This document shows, piece after piece, positions 51,238 to 62,460 of a stretch of DNA of 64,000 nucleotides (its first letter is position 1; every line of letters starts with the position of its first letter). Where the stretch lies: assembly GCF_003667565.1 (NCBI RefSeq), contig NZ_RCUX01000001.1:62001-126000 (forward strand), written 5' to 3'. This stretch comes from Mycetocola tolaasinivorans. GTDB taxonomy: Bacteria > Actinomycetota > Actinomycetes > Actinomycetales > Microbacteriaceae. A program made the translations under genes and the position numbers. Below the pieces are notes generated by a model. It searched no databases. It was not told the DNA's origin and saw nothing but the letters and a program-made list of their open reading frames with translations.

Positions 51238-52055
51238 GCGCCAGCGGAGCCCCGGTACTCTTTGATGCCCCGGGCCCCCGGGCACGGCGTCGCTCACGCA
51301 TCGCCTCGGTCGTGGTGTCGCTGGTGGTACTCGGCGGGCTGGGGCTCGTGGTGTACATCCTCGGTCAGCCGCGTGAGACCTCCGGCGGGGTCACCCTCAC
51401 CGGCCTCTGGCACCCCTCCCGGTGGGACGTGGTCACCAACCCCGATCTCTGGGAGCTGATCGGTCAGGGCGTGCTCAATACGCTGAAGGCGGCGGCCGCC
51501 GCGGCGGTACTCGCGCTGATTCTCGGTGTGGTGTTCGCCCTGCTGCGCTCGGCCCGGACCCCCTGGGTACGGATCCCGTCGATGGTGGTGCTCGAGTTCC
51601 TGCGCGGCATGCCCGTGCTGCTCATGATGCTCTTCATCCTGCTCGCGTTTTCGAGTGGCGCGTACCTGGCCGTGGTGCTCGGGCTCGGCCTCTACAACGG
51701 CGCGATTATCGGCGAGGCCCTGCGTGCGGGAATCTCCTCGCTCCCGAAGGGGCAGCGGGAGGCCGGTTTGAGCATCGGGCTGACGCCGTTTGTGACCCGC
51801 ATGGTGATCGAGTTCCCGCAGGCCTTCAAGCAGATGCTGCCCATCATCGTGGCGCAGCTCGTGGTGCTGCTGAAAGACACCTCGCTGGGATTCATCGTGG
51901 GTTACCCGGAGCTGATCCGCACCACCATGAACAATCTCGGCAACGCGCTCGGCAACAAGTACCTGTTCACGCTGTTTGTGATCACCCTGGTGATCTACGT
52001 GGTGATGAACCTGATCCTGTCGGCGTTTGCCCGCTGGTTGGCGAAGCGCCGGTAG
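51234..52055 (+). CDS. gluD: Glutamate ABC transporter permease GluD
   Basis: 273 aa from ATG 51234 overlapping gluC. A polar Arg-rich N-terminus (GPRARRRSR) precedes the first helix. Permease blocks VLEFLRGMPVLLMMLFILLAF and AGLSIGLTPFVTRMVIEFPQAFKQMLPIIVAQ are present. It pairs with GluC in the membrane. Confidence 0.92.
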   Translation: MSASGAPVLFDAPGPRARRRSRIASVVVSLVVLGGLGLVVYILGQPRETSGGVTLTGLWHPSRWDVVTNPDLWELIGQGVLNTLKAAAAAAVLALILGVVFALLRSARTPWVRIPSMVVLEFLRGMPVLLMMLFILLAFSSGAYLAVVLGLGLYNGAIIGEALRAGISSLPKGQREAGLSIGLTPFVTRMVIEFPQAFKQMLPIIVAQLVVLLKDTSLGFIVGYPELIRTTMNNLGNALGNKYLFTLFVITLVIYVVMNLILSAFARWLAKRR

Positions 52056-52105
52056 GGGAGCGTGGGTTCGTTGGAGTCTCCGCCCGGCGAACCTGCGAAC
52101 CCGGG

Positions 52106-52111
52106 TAGAAT
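52106..52111 (+). promoter_or_regulatory. -10 box of pheS, near-leaderless arrangement
   Basis: TAGAAT ends eight bases before the GTG at 52120, in the string GGGTAGAATGGG shared with the trmH-like gene. No ribosome site is visible. No T-box-like leader is present. Confidence 0.6.
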
Positions 52112-52119
52112 GGGTTCTT

Positions 52120-53160
52120 GTGTCTGACCCTCAACTGATTACCGAAGAAAGCGTCGCCGCCGCGGTTGATGCGGCGCTCGCCGCCATTGCCGCCGCCGCC
52201 GACTCCACCGCACTCAAGCAGGCGCGCTCGGCGCACATGGCCGAGGGCTCGCCGCTGGCGAACCTCAACGCCGCGCTGCGCTCCGTGCCTAACGACCAGA
52301 AGGCCGCCTTTGGCAAGCTCGTGGGCCAGGCCCGCGGGCGTGTAAACGGTGCCTATGCCGCCGCCGAGGAGCGCATCGTCGCCGCCGAGGATGCTGCCCG
52401 TCTGGCCGCCGAGACCGTGGACGTCACCGCGCTGCCCAGCCGCTACCGTGCCGGTGCCCGCCACCCTCTCGAGCTGCTGCGCGAGCGCGTGGAAGACATC
52501 TTCACCGGCATGGGCTGGGAGATCGCCGAGGGCCCCGAGGTCGAGAGCGAGTGGTTCAACTTTGACGCCCTGAACTTCGACGCCGACCACCCCGCCCGCG
52601 CCATGCAGGACACCTTCTTCGTCGAGCCTCCCGAGGCTCACCTCGTGATGCGCACGCACACGTCCCCGGTGCAGGTGCGCACCATGCTCGACCGCGAGGT
52701 GCCGATCTACGTGCTGGCCCCCGGCCGCGTGTACCGCACCGACGAGCTCGACGCCACGCACACCCCCGTGTTCACGCAGTTCGAAGGCCTCGCGGTGGAC
52801 AAGGGCCTGACCATGGCCGACCTCCGCGGTACCCTGGACCACTTCGTGAAGTCGGTCTTCGGTGACGAGGCGAAGATTCGTCTGCGCCCGAGCTTCTTCC
52901 CGTTCACCGAGCCCAGCGCCGAGCTCGACTTCTGGCACCCCACCTTCAAGGGCGGCGCGCGCTGGATCGAGTGGGGCGGCTGCGGCATGATCCACCCCAA
53001 CGTGCTGCGTGCGGCCGGAATCGACCCGGAGATCTACTCCGGTTTCGCCTTCGGCATGGGTGTGGAGCGCGGGCTGATGCTGCGCGACGGTGTACAGGAC
53101 ATGCGTGAAATGGTGGAGGGCGACGTGCGCTTCTCCCAGCAATTCGGAATGGTGGTGTAG
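52120..53160 (+). CDS. pheS: Phenylalanine--tRNA ligase alpha subunit
   Basis: 346 aa, GTG start at 52120. N-terminal coiled coil, then class II motifs: HPLELLRERVEDIFTGMGWEI, GPEVESEWFNFDALNF, HPARAMQDTFFV, RVYRTDELDATHTPVFTQFEG (motif 2) and FAFGMGVERGLML (motif 3). It forms the (alpha-beta)2 enzyme with PheT and activates phenylalanine. Confidence 0.97.
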   Translation: MSDPQLITEESVAAAVDAALAAIAAAADSTALKQARSAHMAEGSPLANLNAALRSVPNDQKAAFGKLVGQARGRVNGAYAAAEERIVAAEDAARLAAETVDVTALPSRYRAGARHPLELLRERVEDIFTGMGWEIAEGPEVESEWFNFDALNFDADHPARAMQDTFFVEPPEAHLVMRTHTSPVQVRTMLDREVPIYVLAPGRVYRTDELDATHTPVFTQFEGLAVDKGLTMADLRGTLDHFVKSVFGDEAKIRLRPSFFPFTEPSAELDFWHPTFKGGARWIEWGGCGMIHPNVLRAAGIDPEIYSGFAFGMGVERGLMLRDGVQDMREMVEGDVRFSQQFGMVV

Positions 53161-53162
53161 TC

Positions 53163-55691
<2,529 letters not shown>

Positions 55692-55716
55692 ATCGCTCCA
55701 CCTGGCGAGAGCCAGA

Positions 55717-55760
55717 CACACAGCGCCCCCGCTCGGCATTCCGAGCGGGGGCGCTGTGTG
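55717..55760. terminator. Strong terminator between pheT and the esterase gene
   Basis: A perfect 20-base stem: CACACAGCGCCCCCGCTCGG (55717-55736), loop CATT, and the complementary arm at 55741-55760. It lies between convergent genes, with no T tract. Confidence 0.9.
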
Positions 55761-55775
55761 ATGGTTGGTCGTGCG

Positions 55776-56951
55776 CTAGCTGGTCTTTTCGTCCCAGCCG
55801 AGCTGCTGGGCGGTCCAGACGAGGCCGTAGGGCATCATGGTGCGGGCAGCGGTCCAGTTGTGCTGGAGACCGGGGTAGGAGCGCATGGTGCTGATATCGC
55901 CGCGCGTGCGCAGGTCCTCGTTGATGAGTTCGGCGGCGCGGAGAGATTCGCCGTCGTCCTGGCCGATGAAGAACGTCTGCTTGGTGCCGCGCGGAAGCTC
56001 GCGGATGAGGTGCAGCGGCGTGTTATCGCGCATAGCCTCGGCGTTGCCCACGATGCCCTTAGAGTAGGGCTTGCCATAGGGCAGCAGGGAGATGGCGGAG
56101 CCAAACTCCTCGGGGTAGCGCAGCGAGTAGATGAGCGAGGCGAAGCCGCCCGAGGACATTCCAGCCACGATGCGCTTGCTGGCTTCGGGCTCGGTGCGCA
56201 GGGTTTTATCGGCCCATCCCACCACGTCCTTGACCATGTAGTCCTCAATCTGCGGGCCACCGGGGAAGTTCAGCGGTTCGGTGCTGCGGCGGGCGGGGCC
56301 GGCGTTGAGATCGGGGGCGACCACGATGGCCTTGGGGAACTGCCCGGACTTGATCAGCTCCTCGAGGGTCACGTCGATGCGGCCGCCGGCAAACCAGTCG
56401 GCGGCGCTGCCGGGGGAGCCGTGCAGGGCATAGATCACCGGGTAGCGCTTGGTGTTGCCGGGCTTGTCGTAGTCCGGCGGGAGGTACACCCAGGCACCCG
56501 AGTTTGGCACGTCGGTCGCGGTGGAGGGGATGGTGGCGAGGAACGAGTAGCCGCTCGATGCGGTGGTCACCCGACGCTCCGAGGAGGGCAGCACGGTGCT
56601 TCCCGTTCCCTCCACGGGCTTCTTATTGGAGATGACCTCGGGGTTCGGCGGGGTATCGCTGAGCCAGCGCTCCACGGCGGAAACGGACGGCAGATAGCCC
56701 ACCCAGGTGTTCACGCCGAGCGCGACCGCCACAAACAGGGCGATGCCGGTGGGTACCCACCAGAGGAACCCGCGACGCACGCGACGCGAGGCGTGATCGG
56801 GGTCGCGGCGGGCACGCCAGATCCAGAGCGCAACGAGCAGGATCGCGATACCGATCACGATGATGCTCGGCCAGTATGTGGCCAGCAGATCGGTTCCCGC
56901 GTTGCCGTTTTCGAGTGACGCGGGGATGTCGATCTTGTTGTCGGGATTCAT
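55776..56951 (-). CDS. Membrane-anchored esterase (esterase D / antigen 85-like fold)
   Basis: 391 aa from ATG 56951 with AGGAGG upstream. Two N-terminal membrane helices (WPSIIVIGIAILLVALWIW and FLWWVPTGIALFVAVALGVN) precede an extracellular alpha/beta-hydrolase domain: YPVIYALHGSPGSAADWF, KAIVVAPDLNAG, nucleophile serine in VAGMSSGGFAS, and QHNW with the catalytic His. This matches the putative esterase family (PF00756), which includes mycolyltransferases and enterochelin esterases. The substrate is probably a cell-surface ester. Confidence 0.88.
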   Translation of the reverse strand: MNPDNKIDIPASLENGNAGTDLLATYWPSIIVIGIAILLVALWIWRARRDPDHASRRVRRGFLWWVPTGIALFVAVALGVNTWVGYLPSVSAVERWLSDTPPNPEVISNKKPVEGTGSTVLPSSERRVTTASSGYSFLATIPSTATDVPNSGAWVYLPPDYDKPGNTKRYPVIYALHGSPGSAADWFAGGRIDVTLEELIKSGQFPKAIVVAPDLNAGPARRSTEPLNFPGGPQIEDYMVKDVVGWADKTLRTEPEASKRIVAGMSSGGFASLIYSLRYPEEFGSAISLLPYGKPYSKGIVGNAEAMRDNTPLHLIRELPRGTKQTFFIGQDDGESLRAAELINEDLRTRGDISTMRSYPGLQHNWTAARTMMPYGLVWTAQQLGWDEKTS

Positions 56952-57275
56952 GGGGGAGCCTCCTGCTGCGGGTCGGCCCGATGCTCGAGCCGTGCCGCGC
57001 GCCCCGGGGTGCCGGGGCAATTCACTCTGCGCGGATCAGCCTTGATTGTAGAGCGAAACGGGTGAGAACGGGGTGACCGTTGGGCGCTACGGTGCAGCGA
57101 GTGGCGGAAACTCGCGGAAGTGACGGACATCTCGCGGATATTCGCGGCTGTTTATCAGCTATTCACCGGGGATTTCCCTCATCCGTGCGGGGTGGCGATG
57201 TCCGTTAGGGGCCGGGATCTCGTCATGCGGGGTCACGGGGGTGCGCGTTTGGCGGTGGCGTGGCAAGCTGGAGGT

Positions 57276-58187
57276 GTGTCCGGTCCACTAGATTCCCATC
57301 CCGATCCCTCCGACAGCGGCGACGCCTGGGTGTACGCACCCGATGGCCGCCAGTTCTGGGGCACGTATGGCGCGGCCGGGCTGCTGGCCCATGACCGCAC
57401 CCGTGGCGTGCTGCTGCAGCATCGCGTGGAGTGGAGCCACTTCGGTGGCACCTGGGCGCTGCCCGGTGGCGCGCGTCACCGCGGCGAATCCGCGGTGGAT
57501 GGCGCATATCGCGAGGCGGCGGAGGAGGCCGGGGTGCCGGCCGAGGCCGTGCGTCCGCGTTTCAGCGCCGTGACCGACCTGGGTTTCTGGTCGTACACCA
57601 CGGTGGTGGGCGATGTGACGACCCCGTTTGAGCCCGAGATCACCGATCCCGAGAGCCTTGAGCTGCGCTGGGTACCGATCGCCGAGGTGGATCAGCTGCC
57701 GCTGCACCCCGGGTTTGAGCAGTCGTGGCCGGCCCTGCGTGCCGAGCTGGAGCGTTCTGAAACCATCGTGGTGGATGCCGCAAACGTGGTGGGTGCGCGC
57801 CCGGACGGCTGGTGGAAGGATCGCGCGAGTGCCGCCGATCGCCTGCTTGCCGTGCTCGAACGCCTCGCCGAGGAGGGCCTGCCGGCCGCCGCGCTGGGCC
57901 TCGAACACGATCACTGGTGGCCGCGATTCCGGGTGGTACTCGAGGGTGCCGCGCGCGCCGCCGACACCCGTGATGCGCAGGTGCCGGAACTCACCGTGGT
58001 GCGCGCGCCGGGGGAGGGCGATGAGGCGATCGTGCACGAGGTGCGCGAGCTCACCGCCCGAAAGCCCCCGCACACGGTGTGGACGATCACGAGCGATCGC
58101 GAACTGCGGGAGCGGGTCGAGGCCGCGGGGTCTCGCACCCTGGGCTCGCGCTGGTTGTGGGAGCGGATCGACGCGCTCTCCGGGTAG
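57276..58187 (+). CDS. Nudix hydrolase fused to a NYN/PIN-like domain
   Basis: 303 aa if it starts at the GTG at 57276, where conserved-looking sequence begins; upstream in-frame starts (57120, 57198) are possible, and the GGAGG at 57270 is too close to be a normal ribosome site. Nudix box GGARHRGESAVDGAYREAAEEAG follows WSHFGGTWALPGG. After residue ~165 comes ETIVVDAANVVGARPDGWWKDR and a later WTITSDREL, resembling NYN/PIN-type metal-dependent domains. It may hydrolyse a nucleoside diphosphate compound and also act on nucleic acid or a second nucleotide; unproven. Confidence 0.75.
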   Translation: MSGPLDSHPDPSDSGDAWVYAPDGRQFWGTYGAAGLLAHDRTRGVLLQHRVEWSHFGGTWALPGGARHRGESAVDGAYREAAEEAGVPAEAVRPRFSAVTDLGFWSYTTVVGDVTTPFEPEITDPESLELRWVPIAEVDQLPLHPGFEQSWPALRAELERSETIVVDAANVVGARPDGWWKDRASAADRLLAVLERLAEEGLPAAALGLEHDHWWPRFRVVLEGAARAADTRDAQVPELTVVRAPGEGDEAIVHEVRELTARKPPHTVWTITSDRELRERVEAAGSRTLGSRWLWERIDALSG

Positions 58188-58300
58188 CGCCGGCCGGTTT
58201 GCGACCACCGGTATGAGTGTGGGGAATGAGACTGTTTTCCACGGGACCGTGTGAGAGTATTTTTTTGACGTCTCGGTGGGCGTCCCTGAGGAGATGTTGA

Positions 58301-59077
58301 ATGTTTTCCAGCTACGTTGCGGTGGGCGATAGTTTCAGCGAGGGCATGGGCGATACGCTGCCCGATGGGAGCGTCCGCGGGTGGACCGATCTCGTAGCGC
58401 TGGCGCTGGGCCGTGCGGCGGGTTCTCCTATTCGCTATGCGAACCTCGCGATCCGCGGGAAGAAGCTCGAGCCGATCATCGCCGAGCAGGTGGATCCGGC
58501 CCTCGCGCTGGGCGCGGAGCTCGTGACCTTCAACGGTGCGGGGAATGACATCATGCGTCCGCGGGTGTCGATCGAGGCGGTCGCGGGGCGGCTGGTCGAG
58601 TCGGTTCAGAGGTTGGGTTCCGGTGGTGCGCGGGTGATCGTGGTGAGTGGTGCGAATCCGAGTCGGCACATTCCGATGGGTGGGCTGGTGTCGAGCCGCG
58701 GCGATGAGCTGGCGGAGGCCGTGACGCGGCTGCTGCCGGCGTCGATCACCTACGTGGATAACTGGTCCGATCCGGTGCTCGCTCAGGGCCGATTCTGGTC
58801 TCATGACAACCTGCACCTGAACACCATCGGGCATGTGCGCGTCGCGGCGAACGTCCTGAACGCGCTGGGTATTGCGGTTCCCGCGGAGTGGGCGGTGGAG
58901 GACACCGCGCTGCGCCCGGATGCGGGGGCGCGCAGGCGTGACCGCGCCTACTATCGCGAGCACGTGCTGCCATGGATCGGCAGGCGCCTGACCGGGCGTA
59001 GCTCGGGTGATGGCCGGCCGCCGAAGTTTGCGACGCTCGATCCGGTGACGATCCCGGACCCGACCATCACCCCCTGA
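58301..59077 (+). CDS. SGNH/GDSL-family hydrolase
   Basis: 258 aa. Block I VAVGDSFSEGMGD with the nucleophile serine, LAIRGKKL (block II glycine region), FNGAGNDIM (block III Asn) and HDNLHLNTIGH (block V Asp-x-x-His) make a complete catalytic set. Cytoplasmic by sequence, with no signal peptide. It hydrolyses esters; the substrate is unknown. The basic C-terminus (RRRDRAYYREH) is typical of actinobacterial members. Confidence 0.9.
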   Translation: MFSSYVAVGDSFSEGMGDTLPDGSVRGWTDLVALALGRAAGSPIRYANLAIRGKKLEPIIAEQVDPALALGAELVTFNGAGNDIMRPRVSIEAVAGRLVESVQRLGSGGARVIVVSGANPSRHIPMGGLVSSRGDELAEAVTRLLPASITYVDNWSDPVLAQGRFWSHDNLHLNTIGHVRVAANVLNALGIAVPAEWAVEDTALRPDAGARRRDRAYYREHVLPWIGRRLTGRSSGDGRPPKFATLDPVTIPDPTITP

Positions 59078-59175
59078 CCCCCTTTCGATGTCTCGCACTG
59101 TGACGCGGCACATCGCGGCCGATCACGCCCACCGGGTACGATCGGCGAGGAATCCCCCAATGAAACGAGGAACGC

Positions 59176-60156
59176 ATGCTGGTTGAACCGGATATCGAGT
59201 GGGTACGCGGGTACCAGGGGGTTGCCACCGCACCCGATGATCTGGAGGCCTTCTGGACTCAGACGCTGGACGAGGCCGCGGCCTTCCCGCTGAATGCCCG
59301 CTTTGTCCGGGTAGCGGAGCGCCTGCGCCTGGTTGATGTTTACGACGTGACCTTTGCCGGGTTTGCCGGTCAGGACGTGCGTGCGTGGCTGCGTGTGCCC
59401 GCGGGGACCGATCTGGATGCCGCGGGTGATCTGGCGGCGGTCGTGACCTTTGTGGGATATGGCGGCGGCCGCGGCGAACCCGAGGACGATCTCTTCTGGG
59501 CCAGCTCCGGTTTTGCCCACCTGCACATGGACACCCGCGGACAGGGCTCGGCCTGGAGCCGCGGCGACACCGGCGACGTCGCCACGCAGGGCCCGACCGT
59601 CCCCGGACATATGACCCGCGGTATCCAGAACCCGCAGGACTACTACTACCGCCGCCTCATTACCGACGCGGTGCGCGCGGTGGATGTGGCCCTGGGCGTG
59701 GCGGCGATTGATTCGTCGCGCGTGGCGGTGCAGGGGCACAGCCAGGGCGGCGGGCTCGCGCTCGCGGTGTCTGGTTTGCGCTCGGATGTGGGGGCGGTCA
59801 TCGCGCAGGAGCCGTTCCTGTCGGACTTCCCGCGCTCGGTACGCGCGGCCACGCAGAAGCCGTATCGGGAGATCGGCGAGTACCTGGCGATTCACCGCGG
59901 CGATGCGGCCGAGGTCTTCGGCGTGCTGTCGTACTTCGATGTGTCGAATCTCGTGGGCCGCGCCACCGCCCCGGCCCTGATCTCGGTGGGCCTGATGGAC
60001 CCGGTGTGCCTCCCCTCGACCGTCTACGCCGCCTACAACCGCTATGCCGGCGATAAGCGCATCATTGAGTGGGAGTTCAACGGCCACGAGGGCGGCCAGA
60101 CCTTCACGACCCGCACCGCGGTGGCCTTCCTCGATGAGGTGTTGGCCGCGAAGTAG
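59176..60156 (+). CDS. CE7-family acetyl esterase (acetylxylan esterase / cephalosporin C deacetylase type)
   Basis: 326 aa, with AACGAGGAACGC before the ATG. CE7 features: LEAFWTQTLDEA, MDTRGQGSAW, YYRRLITDAVRAVDVALGV, GHSQGGG with the nucleophile serine, VGLMDPVCLPSTVYAAYN with the catalytic Asp and EFNGHEGG with the His. It deacetylates acetylated oligosaccharides in the cytoplasm. A -10-like TACGAT lies at 59137-59142. Confidence 0.93.
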   Translation: MLVEPDIEWVRGYQGVATAPDDLEAFWTQTLDEAAAFPLNARFVRVAERLRLVDVYDVTFAGFAGQDVRAWLRVPAGTDLDAAGDLAAVVTFVGYGGGRGEPEDDLFWASSGFAHLHMDTRGQGSAWSRGDTGDVATQGPTVPGHMTRGIQNPQDYYYRRLITDAVRAVDVALGVAAIDSSRVAVQGHSQGGGLALAVSGLRSDVGAVIAQEPFLSDFPRSVRAATQKPYREIGEYLAIHRGDAAEVFGVLSYFDVSNLVGRATAPALISVGLMDPVCLPSTVYAAYNRYAGDKRIIEWEFNGHEGGQTFTTRTAVAFLDEVLAAK

Positions 60157-60574
60157 CGCGGGCAGTGCGCATATACGCTCCCTGAGGGGCGTGGACGCCG
60201 GGGGAGTGCCCCTATAAACGCGGTGTGCAGCTGGGCCAAGAGGGCCCGGCCGCACACTTTTGCATTCCCCGCCCGCGCCGCTCCATCGTTCCCCGGATAG
60301 GGCTAGCATTGGGCGACGAGACCGCCGGTGTGCTCACGCGCGGGCGGCTGTGTGATGCCCCGGGTGGGCGGGTGCGCGTGACCCCGTGGGGGAGCGTGCG
60401 CCGACGTGCCGGCGGGGATATCGATGGATGGCGGGGCCGGTGACGGTTCTGCCTTCGGCAGGGTGTTGGGCCGGTGACGGTGCCAATAAGGACAATCGGG
60501 CAGGGCTGGTGCTGGTTCTGCCGAGGAAGTATGGCGGGGCCGGTGACGGTTTCGCCGAGGACGGGGAGAGACCG
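60157..60574. repeat. 418-base gene-free region with three GGCCGGTGACGGT repeats
   Basis: TGGCGGGGCCGGTGACGGTT occurs at 60429 and 60532, and a partial copy GGGCCGGTGACGGTGCC at 60468. Copies 1 and 3 are followed by CTGCC and TCGCC. No gene is supported; longer open frames here continue the downstream kinase frame but lack protein-like character. The repeats lie just upstream of the kinase GTG. Confidence 0.65.
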
Positions 60575-61264
60575 GTGAGTGGAGAAGAGTTCGAGGACGC
60601 GGTGGGTGGACCGGCCGCGCTCGCCGAGAGCCCCGAGCGGATTGAGGCGGGCCTCGCCGAGCTGGTCGAGCGCGCCCGCGCGCTGATCGTGCCGGGCCAG
60701 CGCCGCCTGCTGGGTATGGCCGGCGCTCCCGGCGCTGGGAAGTCGACCCTCGCGGCCCGCATCGTGGCCGAGCTGGGGGAAGACGCGACGCTCGTCCCGA
60801 TGGACGGCTATCACCTCTCCCGCGCCGTGCTCGCCGACCTCGGCCGCACCGACCGCAAGGGCGCCCCCGACACCTTCGATGCCGCGGGCTTCGTAGCCCT
60901 CCTGGGCCGCCTGCAGGATGCCCGGGAGACCGTGTACGTTCCGAGCTACGATCGCGACCTCCACGAGCCCGTAGCCGCAGCGCTGGCGGTATCTCCTGTT
61001 ACTCCGTTGCTCATTGTGGAGGGCAACTATCTGCTGCTGGATGACCCCGAGTGGGCACCGGCGCGCGAGTTCCTGGATGAGGCCTGGTTTGTGGAGATCC
61101 CCACGGGCCTGCGCACCGAACGCCTGGTCGCCCGTCACGAGGCCCACGGCAAGTCCCCGGAGCACGCCCGGGAGTGGGTCTTCCGCAGCGACGAGGCCAA
61201 CGCCCGCATTATCGAGGCTTCGGCGGTCAACGCGGACCTGATCGTGACGCCGGTGCAGGACTAG
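60575..61264 (+). CDS. Nucleoside/nucleotide kinase-family protein (uridine-kinase-like P-loop)
   Basis: 229 aa from the GTG at 60575, preceded by GGGGAGAG. P-loop GAPGAGKST, then DATLVPMDGYHLS, VYVPSYDRDLHEPV and LLIVEGNYLLLDDPEW, the pattern of the uridine kinase / pantothenate kinase / FrcK-like group. It phosphorylates a small molecule. In actinobacteria members often lie beside sugar transport genes, which is not the case here, so the substrate stays open. Confidence 0.85.
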   Translation: MSGEEFEDAVGGPAALAESPERIEAGLAELVERARALIVPGQRRLLGMAGAPGAGKSTLAARIVAELGEDATLVPMDGYHLSRAVLADLGRTDRKGAPDTFDAAGFVALLGRLQDARETVYVPSYDRDLHEPVAAALAVSPVTPLLIVEGNYLLLDDPEWAPAREFLDEAWFVEIPTGLRTERLVARHEAHGKSPEHAREWVFRSDEANARIIEASAVNADLIVTPVQD

Positions 61265-61394
61265 CCGGGCCTTCGCGTGTGGCTCCGCTGCGCCTTCGCC
61301 GATGGCTCCGCCGCGGCGACACGCGCACCCCGCCGCCCGTTTTCCCTTTCACCCCGGGTTCGCGCTACTATAAATGAGTTGCCGGAAACGACAA

Positions 61395-61471
<77 letters not shown>

Positions 61472-61474
61472 AAG

Positions 61475-61518
61475 AAACCCTCCCAGAACCGCAAGATACC
61501 GCGGGACTGGGAGGGTTT
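61475..61518 (+). terminator. Terminator after tRNA-Pro
   Basis: AAACCCTCCCAG (61475-61486) pairs with CTGGGAGGGTTT (61507-61518), followed by TTCGTTTCG. It starts four bases after the tRNA. Confidence 0.9.
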
Positions 61519-61856
61519 TTCGTTTCGTTTCGTCTAAATCGCACACTGAGTTTCGCCCTGAGACTGCTAGCCGGATCCCTTTGAAAAGCTCAGCGACGAT
61601 GTGGTTTTGGCGGACGCTCGATTGGCGGGGTCAACCCCACGACATGCCAGAATCCGCAGTGCGGACAGCGCATCGTGGTCGACCGCTAATTAGCTCGGTC
61701 AGCATAGATAGCCGCTTCGTAGTTCATTGCGCTTGCCGCTCGCTTTGAAATATAACGAATGCCTTTCATCTCCAGCTTTTCCTCGTCCTAGGTTCTCATG
61801 CAGTGAATCATAGGGGCGAGCACCGACATCGGTATTGCTGGGATCTCAGAGGTCCG
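61519..61856. other. AT-richer accessory patch downstream of tRNA-Pro
   Basis: About 340 bases with no supported gene. Base composition is clearly lower in GC than the rest of the window (for example TTTGAAATATAACGAATGCC near 61742). On the minus strand a 27-codon frame starting at about 61679 reads MRCPHCGFWHVVGLTPP, a possible zinc-knuckle fragment. Together with the DUF3892 gene it looks like the remnant of an element inserted next to the tRNA. Confidence 0.5.
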
Positions 61857-62135
61857 TCACTGAAAGCGAGGCAGCGCAAGCAGATTGTCGGATTCGCGTT
61901 CATTTGCGATTGTAGTGAGATACCTGACCCCATTGCTACGCGTGATCACCTCGGCTTGAGCGCCCGTGTGATCATTGTGAGTGCGAACGCTATTCCCGTT
62001 GTCTATGTATTCCACCATTGAAGCGCGGGTAACCGCCTTGAGGATGCCGCCAGTGCCATCTGAGTACTGGACATCGGTGATGTGTTCATTTCTGGTGCCT
62101 GGATAGGCGACCCGTACTCGGCGAATATAAATCAT
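61857..62135 (-). CDS. DUF3892-family small protein
   Basis: 92 aa from ATG 62135, chosen because GGAG lies five bases upstream and the length fits the family; an upstream ATG at 62204 would cross a hairpin. Pattern: MIYIRRVRVAYPGTRNEHIT, SDGTGGILKAVTRASMVEYIDNGNSV, HTGAQAEVITRSNGVRYLTT and IANERESDNLLALPRF, closely matching DUF3892, whose members end in YLxTxxDxxxxDNLLxLP. The function is unknown; the family is scattered through mobile regions. AT-rich codons suggest recent arrival. Confidence 0.82.
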   Translation of the reverse strand: MIYIRRVRVAYPGTRNEHITDVQYSDGTGGILKAVTRASMVEYIDNGNSVRTHNDHTGAQAEVITRSNGVRYLTTIANERESDNLLALPRFQ

Positions 62136-62156
62136 GTTGCTCCATTCAGTAAGTTT

Positions 62157-62180
62157 GGTGTGGGCCAGATTGCCCACACC
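62157..62180 (-). promoter_or_regulatory. Hairpin just upstream of the DUF3892 gene
   Basis: GGTGTGGGC (62157-62165) and GCCCACACC (62172-62180) form a perfect nine-base stem, loop CAGATT, starting 22 bases before the ATG. It could be an operator or leader structure. Confidence 0.6.
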
Positions 62181-62460
62181 AACCGTGATGTTATTGGAAA
62201 CCATGAACGTTCGATATCACTGCTAGTGGGCCTTATCAAGACTCCAGAAATCTGTTATGGCAGTGTTGATTGGCGTCGGTTTGAGCCTGGTCAGGGGCCT
62301 GAACGCGCCCACGTATCGGAGGAAAACGGCCTGCTCATCTCCCTTCGATCAACACGAGCGTGCGCTCATCTGGGGAGCCTCACTGGCGTAGCGCCCGTAT
62401 CGTTTGTGTATCCAAATCTGCAAACGTGGGCGCAACACCACCCCTGTTTGACTCGCAGCT
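62181..62460. other. Gene-free accessory stretch before the acyltransferase gene
   Basis: About 280 bases, still AT-richer than the core genes up to about 62280. An open frame on the plus strand (LVGLIKTPEICYGSVDWRRF) has no start, ribosome site or recognised family, so I do not call it. GC content rises sharply at about 62460, where the next gene starts. Confidence 0.45.

Noticed and set aside
52056..52119. T-box or phe leader peptide before pheS
   Set aside because: The 64-base gap contains only a -10-like box directly before the start; no leader frame rich in Phe and no antiterminator structure.
60429..60556. CRISPR-like array
   Set aside because: Only three imperfect copies with unequal spacing (39 and 64 bases) and no cas genes.
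61596..61679. 27-codon minus-strand frame reading MRCPHCGFWHVVGLTPP
   Set aside because: It looks like a zinc-knuckle piece but is short, has no ribosome site and a stop just upstream; kept only as part of the accessory patch.
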